A DNA stretch of 64,000 bases, taken from contig NC_020172.2 in NCBI RefSeq assembly GCF_000224145.3, positions 6,038,983-6,102,982 of the forward strand, written 5' to 3'. How positions within the stretch are numbered: the first letter of the stretch is position 1; each line of letters begins with the position of its first letter. Origin of the DNA: Ciona intestinalis. Lineage: Eukaryota; Chordata; Ascidiacea; Phlebobranchia; Cionidae. The position numbers and the translations under genes are program-made. The notes beneath the pieces were generated by a model. The model was not told the DNA's origin and searched no databases. It worked only from the letters and a program-made list of their open reading frames with translations. Positions 58,657 to 64,000 of this stretch are shown piece after piece.

Positions 58657-61600
58657 ATGGCCGAATCAAAGATCGGCTACGGTCGAAATCAAAGAAATGA
58701 CGTCATGAGTAGGGCGACAACGATTCAAAGTCATCGTCCAACGACTGGTTAGTTGTTTACAAAATTTTCGAACATTTTTTAAGTTTTATTAAAGTTTAAT
58801 AAATTGTTTGAAACCTGTCTGTAAAATTATGTCGTATACATTACGAAATGGTTTCACTCAATATTATATAAAGTCGTTTATTTTTCTTTGCCGACGAAAT
58901 GTTTTATTTTGCAACATTGTAAGATCTGGGAATACTTGAATACCATGTAAGTTGGAATACAAGTCTGCTGTGTGCAATTTCAAATACCGGCAGTAGTAAA
59001 GATCCTGGGGGGGGAATTTTTTATTCTGAATAAATTTTTGTAGATTTTGCACAAATTAAAAAAAAATTTAACTTAGAGTCATAACATTTATGGTTTTTGA
59101 CCAAAGTATATTTGTTACAGGCGCATCAGAGATAGTAATCCCCCACAATGCAGTTGATGAAGAGAAACTACGTGCACGATTGGTGTCACGTGCGCCCATG
59201 CAGGCCCCTTCGTACAATTCGGCGACGTTGGGCTTGAGGCGCGTTACCAAAGCACAACTCGCGACAAAGGAACGCGAGAAATCGGTCAAACTTGAACCTT
59301 TGGTGGGTGGAATGATGTTTCTATGTTTGAGGTGGAATGGTGTTTCTATGTTTGAAGTGGAATGGTGTTTCTATGTTTGAAGTGGAATGGTGTTTCTATG
59401 TTTGAAGTGGAATGGTGTTTCTATGTTTGAAGTGGAATGGTGTTTCTATGTTTGAAGTGGAATGGTGTTTCTATGTTTGAAGTGGAATGGTGTTTCTATG
59501 TTTGAAGTGGAATGGTGTTTCTATGTTTAAAGTGGAATGGTGTTTCTATGTTTGAAGTGGAATGGTGTTTCTATGTTTAAAGTGGAATGGTGTTTCTATG
59601 TTTGAAGAAACTTTCCCACACTTTTTACTGATAGCGTGTTTAACGACTGTCATTTTGCTGCTAATCCCATTCTCTTCATTCGGTTTAATTAATTTGTTCT
59701 TCGCTGTCGTATGCAAACAAATAAACTATGTTGATTTTATTCGTCCCTCCCTCCCCAGCCCACCCTGGCCACCTTCCAAGCCCACAACCAACCCAGTTAC
59801 ATCCAGGAGCAAAACAGACGTGCCATCTTGAACCAGATGCGCCTCCCACAACCCCCCTCTGTTGCCAAGTCAACGGGGGTCATGGGAACCACGTTGTCAC
59901 GGAAACGATCGGCAACAGTGGGTGCGACGATCGGACGATCGCTCGGAAGTGCTGACGATAAATTGGTGAATAGCGATTGTTACTCAGCATTTTCTTGATG
60001 ACTTAGCATTTTTTTATGATTTACCATTTTTGAATATTTTAATTTAATTTATTTAAGTTTTGTTGATATTTCTTCACAATCTATTCAAAAATATAAATAA
60101 GATTTCTATTATTTTATATTTGACTTTCCGTATAAAATAATATATTATATTTATATATATATAATGTTTCTATGTACCTATTTAAGGACCCCCCCCCCCC
60201 CCCTATCGCAGGTGCTTCCCCCTCTTACCCCTAAAATATCGAAAACGGAGCCCCCACAAAAGCCCCACCACCCCAGAGCCCTCACAATGGACACAGCGTT
60301 AATCTACCGGCTCACCCTTGAGGAAATATTAGCGGCAGATATCCGGGATCCGCTTCAGATCACGAGGATTGTGAAGGAAAAGTAAGATACGTGTTTCTAT
60401 GTTTTGTGCGGCATTCGGTGAACAAGTTTTATTATTTCTATTTGTTTCTATACGTTTACGTTCTTACGTGTGTGTTGTGTTTAAAGTCATGAAAATGGAA
60501 TATTGGATATTATTATGTATTTATGTGTTTAGGAAATGGTCTTTTTATTTTATTTATATATTATTTCACTGTATTTATGTTTTTCTGTGTCTGTTCAATA
60601 TTTCTATGCATTCTTACACTACTTGTATTTATATACTATTTCCATGAATTTATATATTATTTCCATATAACTAATATAACATTTCTATGTCCCCAGTCGC
60701 AGAATTGGATTCTTGTATCTCACGCCTCGTGTGGACAGATCGTCGAACGACTACTCCCCATATAACTTACGTATCGTAACGCATGATTGCATTAACGCGG
60801 ACGACTACTTGACCGTGAGTTCGCAGGGCGTGACGCGCGTGCAGGGAGGCGAAACGGAGTTCACTGAACTGGAACGATGGGAACAGGAGTATAGGTGATG
60901 TCATAATGCTGATTGTGGTTGAATGAATGTTGTATGGAGCGTATTTGATGTCATAACGCTCATTGTTGTGTATCATTGTGAATGAATGATTCCCGTAAAC
61001 TTACTCGTAACGGGGCCAAATTTTGTTCAAATCTCAGGTCTTTTCCAATAACCTTACCCATATAGAATTATAGTCACATACATATATAAGAACTGCGAAA
61101 ATAAATTGGTTGATATATTCCAGATACTACTGTCAACTGACCAGCATTGGAACTTTCAGTTTGTTCAGGAAATGGAAATCGTTTGCAGTTTGGAGATTTA
61201 ATGTTCGACATCATAAAACATCACAGAGGAGGAAAGCTTTGCAGGAGAATCTCTTCTTTTTAAACCCCGTAACTTATATTTGTTTTTACCCATAGCGTGT
61301 CCTAAGAACTGTCGTTTTGCTGTCGATTCCCTTCTCTTCGTTGTTTCATTTATTCTGATCTTCGCTAAAGTTATGTTATGTTGTAACGGGGGTCGATACC
61401 AACCCCCCAAAAACAATATACACCCACCAACTAACCCCCTCCTCCCCGCAGTCCCTCCGCCCCGCCCTCCTCAACGTGAGGGAGATGTGTTATAGGATCA
61501 GCGACATGGGATTATGTAGGATAGAGAAGGGATACACGTACCGTCTTGCACAATTCCGAGACGCGCAATTTCATCAACTTAACGAGGTGCAAGGACGATT

Positions 61601-64000
61601 GGCCGAGTTCCGCGATCTCATTAAGGAGGTCGTTCGTAGCGCATGCAGGTGACATAGATATCTTATATTAACATAGATATCATATATTAGTTTACATTAT
61701 ATAAGAATGTTTGAAAGCCATGTAGATTTTTATTAAAATGCTTGAATTTAAATTTTATTATTCATAAACATAACAGACAGTTTTATAAAGAGAATTGTCG
61801 TGTACCACTATTATACACCCCATCTAACCCTTATATTTAACCCCAGGACGGCATTATTAGAAGCCGGCTTCACCCCTGATGATTATTTCTACGATGTGGA
61901 AAGCCCGGGGGTGATGGGGTACGGGGAAGATGGCCAACCCATACCAGGTATTCCACATATTTATCTTTGTTTGTTTTAGTTAAATAATTGCACCTGAATT
62001 TCCATACTTTTACCCATAGCGTGTTTTTAATGTTTTGCTGCTAATTCCCTTCTCTTCGTTGTTTTAATAAATTTGATATTTCTACAAACTAATTTCTAAA
62101 ACTTGATAAATTGTTTATAAGCATATCTGTATATAATTAATACATTGTTCGCACAGGCACTGCTGGTTCATCGATGCTCGTACAATCACAGATCGAAGAT
62201 ATGTTCGGGGACGCCCCGGATAAAATGACGTACACGGAACAAGCAAACAAACGATCGCATTGTAGACGATTGTCAAGCTTTATAAGGTATTGTAGTGTCA
62301 TAATTGTTGGTGTGTTGTCATAATTGTTTGTGTGATGTCATAATTGTTGGTGTGATGTCATAATATTGAATGTGTTAATGGATAAATGTAACCTATGGGC
62401 AGAAACGCAGTCATTATAACACAGGTGTTCTGTTTCATACACTTCGTGCCCGCTTACAAGTTACCACGTATGTAACTTATTTATCCTCGCATGGTGGGGC
62501 AACGACAGTCGTTATAACACGGGTGTTCTGTTTCATACACCACGTGTCTGCTTACAAGTTACCACGTATGTGACTTATTTACCCTCGCATGGTGGGGCAA
62601 CTACAGTCGTTATACCACGGGTGTTCTGTTTCATACACTTCGTGCCCGCTTACAAGTTACCACGTATGTGACTTATTTACCCTCGCATGGTGGGGCAATG
62701 ACAGTCGTTATAACACAGGTGTTCTGTTTCATACACTTCGTGCCCGCTTACAAGTTACCACGTATGTAACTTATTTATCCTCGCATGGTGGGGCAACGAC
62801 AGTCGTTATAACACGGGTGTTCTGTTTCATACACCACGTGTCTGCTTACAAGTTACCACGTATGTGACTTATTTACCCTCGCATGGTGGGGCAACTACAG
62901 TCGTTATACCACGGGTGTTCTGTTTCATACACTTCGTGTCCGCTTACAAGTTACCACGTATGTGACTTATTTACCCTCGCATGGTGGGGCAACAGCAGTC
63001 GTTATAACACAGGTGTTCTGTTTCATACACCACGTGTCCGCTTACAAGTTACCATGTATGTAACTTATTTATCCCCGCATGGTGGGGCAACAGCAGTCGT
63101 TATTACACGGGTGTTCTGTTTCATACACCTCGTCCCTGCTTACGTGATACATATGTAACTTTGTAGGTGATTGTTTTTCATACATGGCTGGCAACTTGTC
63201 GAGAGGCTAGCACTATAACCAGTACCCTACATCACCAATTATAACATGGTATCATATGTAACTATGACATAACAATGTACATTATGACACAGGTTAGCTG
63301 ATTATTTGATCGTAAACACAATGCACGTGCTGGCCGTCAACTCGGTGTCAACGTTGTTGAATTATTTGACAGAACAACTTCAACAAACGCCAACAGAGGA
63401 AGAAATATTGAGCTGGGAGGGTGTAAGTGGGGGTTGTGGGGTTAGGGGGGGGGTGGGGTCGGAGGGTTGTGGGATCGGGGGGTGGGTGTATAGGGGATTA
63501 AATACTTAAGCTTAAATAAACGCTTGGGAGGATGTAATTGGGGTAGGGGTTGTTGGGTAACCATGGGTCAATTGACCCAACATGCGTATGCGGGTTTACC
63601 AGTTTTCATTGGTGCTAAGATTTTAAAACTCATTGTGAAAACATTGTGATGTCACACATGATCCTATTATTAAGCTTCACTTGTAACAAAGACTCATTGT
63701 TTTCATTGTTATATAATAATAGATTCATTGTATGCAGATGTCATGTGATATCTGTTTATTTGAGTGATTATAATATGTTTGTTTTTGTAATGACCATTAT
63801 TTTAGCAGCCACGCTTTTATTTGACATTTTAACTCAAGTAGTTTTTACCCAAAGCATGTTTTAACGACCGTTGTTTTGCTGCTCATTTATTTCGTTGTTT
63901 TAGTAATTTGATCTTCGCTATCGTATTCGAAGAGATAAATACTAGTATTATGTTTATTTCACAGGATTCCCCGGTTGAGGAAACGAAAACATCGACCGTT
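58657..64000 (+). CDS. DNAH6: Axonemal dynein heavy chain 6, N-terminal part
   Basis: Exons: 58657-58747, 59121-59302, 59759-59965, 60212-60381, 60697-60894, 61124-61268, 61452-61648, 61847-61947, 62157-62286, 63293-63422, and 63965 into the right edge, all in phase; 529 residues are visible. It starts MAESKIGYGRNQRNDVMSR. Later segments match the DNAH6 tail: RRIGFLYLTPRVDRSSNDYS, YNLRIVTHDCINADDYLTVS, LFRKWKSFAVWRFNVR, KALQENLFFLNPSLRPALL, MCYRISDMGLCRIEKGYTY, TALLEAGFTPDDYFYDVE, MTYTEQANKRSHCRRLSSF and LADYLIVNTMHVLAVNSVST. The protein is an inner-arm dynein motor of motile cilia; AAA domains and the microtubule-binding stalk would lie beyond the window. Introns hold a 25-bp minisatellite and a large SINE-tail array. 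Confidence 0.93.
59303..59606 (+). repeat. 25-bp minisatellite in DNAH6 intron 2
   Basis: About eleven to twelve copies of gtggaatggtgtttctatgt plus ttgaa, nearly identical apart from a few g/a changes. The array starts directly at the exon-2 donor. Confidence 0.95.
61285..61365 (+). repeat. Family-C repeat in DNAH6 intron
   Basis: Core tacccatagcgtgtcctaag, ttcccttctcttcgttgttt and ctgatcttcgctaaag. Confidence 0.65.
62404..63190 (-). repeat. SINE-tail satellite array with higher-order period
   Basis: Eight ~98-bp units in tandem in the DNAH6 intron before exon 63293. Variants recur in the order (cttcgtgcccgc), (cacgtgtctgc), (ataccacgggtg + cttcgtg), so units 1-3 repeat as 4-6, a ~294-bp higher-order unit, followed by two divergent units. 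The last unit runs into a degenerate SINE body (aggtgattgtttttcataca, tggctggcaactt). Confidence 0.9.
63800..63945 (+). repeat. Family-C repeat in DNAH6 intron, full length
   Basis: From ttttagcagccacgctttta through gcatgttttaacgaccgttg to gtattcgaagagataaatac. Confidence 0.75.

Noticed and set aside
59303-59606. CRISPR-like array
   Set aside because: The 25-bp units are contiguous with no unique spacers, in an animal intron; it is a minisatellite.
62589-63158. Two ~90-residue open frames (MVGQLQSLYHGC...)
   Set aside because: They are chance frames through the 98-bp satellite, whose three-unit period is a multiple of three; the same peptide appears wherever the SINE tail occurs (57006-57479, 16579-16806).

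Overview
This window looks like nuclear DNA of an ascidian tunicate, most likely a Ciona species. The reasons are AT-rich compact introns, chordate-type gene content (Eya, ArfGAP1, SLU7, SPAG16, DNAH6, an ASB protein, a dystrotelin-like protein), and several dense families of short non-coding repeats sitting in almost every intron. No prokaryotic or viral features were seen. Three assembly gaps (8663-8787, 32562-33217, 36429-37006) interrupt genes.

Layout. 1-1583: right-hand part of a CACTA/EnSpm-type DNA transposon, with a transposase frame open for 457 codons to the left edge and a 54-bp hairpin terminus at 1530-1583. 1584-7822: gene-poor DNA with MITE-like elements, a tRNA-derived SINE and a dense cluster of TGACGTCA octamers. 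7823-10236 (+): ARFGAP1. 10866-18926 (+): Eya, 18 exons, complete phosphatase domain. 20420-22033 (+): intronless dystrophin-family (dystrotelin-like) frame. 22683-25655 (+): BSDC1. 26882-39270 (+): a very long, low-complexity Gln/Pro/Arg/Asp-rich protein that I could not name. 40247-40903 (-): small coiled-coil UPF0449 (C19orf25-like) protein, head to head with SLU7 (41615-46928, +). 47150-52570 (-): SPAG16, 16 exons. 53098-57419 (-): ankyrin-repeat/SOCS-box protein of the ASB2/14/15 group. 58657-64000 (+): N-terminal part of the axonemal dynein heavy chain DNAH6, running off the right edge.

Exon maps were built by eye: homologous protein segments were matched to remembered family sequences and every junction was checked for GT/AG and codon phase. 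Eya (585 aa), BSDC1 (435 aa), SLU7 (648 aa), SPAG16 (610 aa), the ASB protein (573 aa) and UPF0449 (135 aa) all close in phase from ATG to stop.

Themes. SPAG16 and DNAH6 are both motile-cilium genes, and each has an RFX X-box-like site about 85-115 bp upstream of its ATG. The most unusual sequence-level signal is a dispersed palindromic 16-mer, roughly ATTRTGACGTCAYAAT. It (i) is packed against many donor and acceptor splice sites, (ii) has entered coding exons, where it reads as DVT or TS(S), and (iii) occurs as TGACGTCA in some blocks and as its CpG-deaminated forms TGATGTCA/TGACATCA in others, as expected if mosaic gene-body methylation has left a footprint.
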